Assembly: GCA_028706405.1 (NCBI GenBank)
Contig: JAQWBM010000001.1
Span: 84,471 to 148,470 of the forward strand
DNA: 64,000 nt
Direction of reading: 5' to 3'
Origin: Eubacteriales bacterium
GTDB taxonomy: Bacteria; Bacillota; Clostridia; Peptostreptococcales; Anaerovoracaceae
Position numbers and translations under genes: made by a program
Shown: positions 63,119 through 64,000 of the stretch, piece after piece
Numbering within the stretch: the stretch's first letter is position 1
How the letters are laid out: each line of letters opens with the position of its first letter
Notes under the pieces: model-generated
Database searches by the model: none
Told to the model about the DNA's origin: nothing
The model's input: the letters and a program-made list of their open reading frames with translations, nothing else

Positions 63119-63219
63119 GTAAAAATACTTGCCAGCATATCAATATCCGCTTCATAACGCCCGGCCTCAACTTAGCAGCAGCCGCTTGAAGCTCAAGAAA
63201 TATTGAACGTACATAGAAG

Positions 63220-63249
63220 AACCCTCCAAACTCGCAAGTCTGGAGGGTT
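63220..63249. terminator. Hairpin between the DUF4179-like remnant and ylxM
   Basis: AACCCTCC and GGAGGGTT form an 8-bp GC-rich stem with further pairing (AAACT/AGTCT region). The T-rich tail (CGATTTTTTGG) is on the plus-strand side; the minus-strand side reads CTTCTATG. It could terminate in either direction. Position suggests the end of the right-hand gene. Confidence 0.6.
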
Positions 63250-63387
63250 ACGATTTTTTGGTTCTCTGTCTCGCTGGGGGTGACTTGCCATTAAGCCTGG
63301 GGCGATGTGTTTTCTATTTTTTTGCTCGGCTATACCCCATCACTGACAGAAGTCTGGTTGTATTGGAAAAAATCAGGCGCCATCTTG

Positions 63388-64000
63388 CTATTTAACCGGA
63401 ATGCGGATACCATTTATCATGACGGCAGTAACTGCGGTAACATCAAGCGGGGTTTCTGTGTCCCAGTCCAAATTGAAGGTCTTGTTTTGAACATCCATGC
63501 TTCCGCCGCCGCCTTCAAGCGTGCTCAGACCATCGGTGGTCTCAAGCGCCACGGATATTTCACTCGTTAGGCATTCCTCGCCTTCATAACTGCCCCGAAC
63601 CTCAAGTCCGAGCGGGCCGAGGATCAAATACTCAAAGAGATAGCCTTCAACGGGGATGTCATTTGACCATATGCGCATTTGCTTGCTGGTATTGCACATG
63701 CAGCTTGCCGTCCACAATACCGATATTGGAAATCCACTGGTCCGCCTCCCCGTGCGGCAGGTCGGCGTAATGACCCGGCGTAAGCACCGCCGTGATCCCA
63801 CTGAGGTTGTCCGGCACGTCCGTGCCACCCCAGATCTGATCTTCCTGAAGGGGCATAATCTGAGCCTCATCCAGACTGGCAATGGATACGGCAACCGGTT
63901 CGTTCTCATAGTCCCTTCCATCGAAGTATATCAGAAAGCTGCCTAATTCCAAGGGATCGGACAGGGAGGAATCCGAATCCTCCGTTATATTGAATTCGTA
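63388..64000 (-). pseudogene. Frameshifted C-terminal part of a DUF4179-like (anti-sigma type) protein
   Basis: The right edge enters a gene in one frame (YEFNITEDSD.., SFLIYFDGRDYENEPVAV, LHVQYQQANAHM). It stops at a TGA near 63661 and continues at once in the adjacent frame (NDIPVEGYLFEYLILGPLGL, ending DVTAVTAVMINGIRIPVK). Removing one A from the AAA at 63662-63664 would restore HMVNDIPVEGY. The C-terminal pattern resembles extracellular parts of DUF4179 anti-sigma proteins; the N-terminus with any membrane segment is beyond the window. The stretch is visibly GC-richer than its neighbours, hinting at different origin. A sequencing error could also explain the break. Confidence 0.6.

Noticed and set aside
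63315..63350. On the minus strand TGGGGTATAGCCGAGC resembles the 5' end of a glutamine tRNA.
   Set aside because: The match stops after about 16 bases; no anticodon arm, T arm or proper 3' acceptor follows, so it is a chance match or an unprovable fragment.

Overview
This window looks like a chromosomal core region of an anaerobic, low-to-moderate GC Gram-positive bacterium of the class Clostridia. The evidence is the Firmicutes-type PolC replicase, the ylxR-ylxQ-infB, ylmEFG(sepF)-divIVA-lspA, ylxM-ffh-rpsP and yicC-gmk-rpoZ gene orders, a T-box riboswitch, S-layer homology domains, strong AGGAGG ribosome binding sites, and the methylerythritol phosphate route to isoprenoids. Almost every gene lies on the minus strand. 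Only an acyltransferase (2562-3614), an NFACT/RqcH gene (51943-53709) and a 60-residue zinc-ribbon protein (53984-54166) are on the plus strand. No CRISPR array, prophage or intact insertion sequence is visible.

Read along the minus strand from right to left, the layout is as follows. (1) 63388-64000: a cut-off, frameshifted, GC-rich gene resembling the C-terminus of DUF4179-type anti-sigma proteins. (2) 59348-63037: ylxM-ffh-rpsP-khpA-rimM-trmD, for protein targeting and ribosome/tRNA maturation, behind a consensus promoter. (3) 54300-59184: HlyD-like protein, yggS, sepF, yggT, divIVA, lspA and rluD, a division and envelope cluster. (4) 50071-51858: yicC-gmk-rpoZ, divergent from RqcH. (5) 47062-49867: a polar amino-acid ABC importer plus an orphan LytTR regulator. 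(6) 32503-46662: a long run from rpsB, tsf, pyrH, frr, uppS, cdsA, dxr, rseP and ispG through nfeD/SPFH and polC to rimP-nusA. (7) 24437-31268: ylxR-ylxQ-infB-rbfA-nrnA-truB-ribF. (8) 18150-24348: a T-box-controlled aromatic operon, aroF-aroB-aroC-pheA-aroA, running from DAHP synthase to phenylpyruvate. (9) 10123-17931: rpsO-pnp, an S-layer phosphodiester glycosidase, a YlxY-like deacetylase, an M16 peptidase and dut. (10) 7983-10014: a cupin and a catalase-family protein. (11) 854-7669: dgt-dnaG-rpoD, trmK and a Nif3-like gene, ending at RNase P RNA (380-850) and the start of a MATE transporter (1-192).

Most of the window is conserved housekeeping, but several things depart from it. The catalase-family protein has lost the distal His, the distal Asn and the heme-ligating Tyr, so it appears to be a non-heme pseudo-catalase. 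PolC lacks the whole 3'-5' exonuclease domain normally inserted in its PHP domain. A 93-bp direct repeat flanks the aro T-box; one copy encodes the last ten residues of RibF and the other is half of a 119-bp near-palindrome. An unlisted 50-codon reading frame bridges cdsA and dxr with four-base overlaps at both ends. Several leaders (rpsO, rpsB, rimP-nusA) contain structured elements consistent with autoregulation. No single multi-gene novel system is evident.
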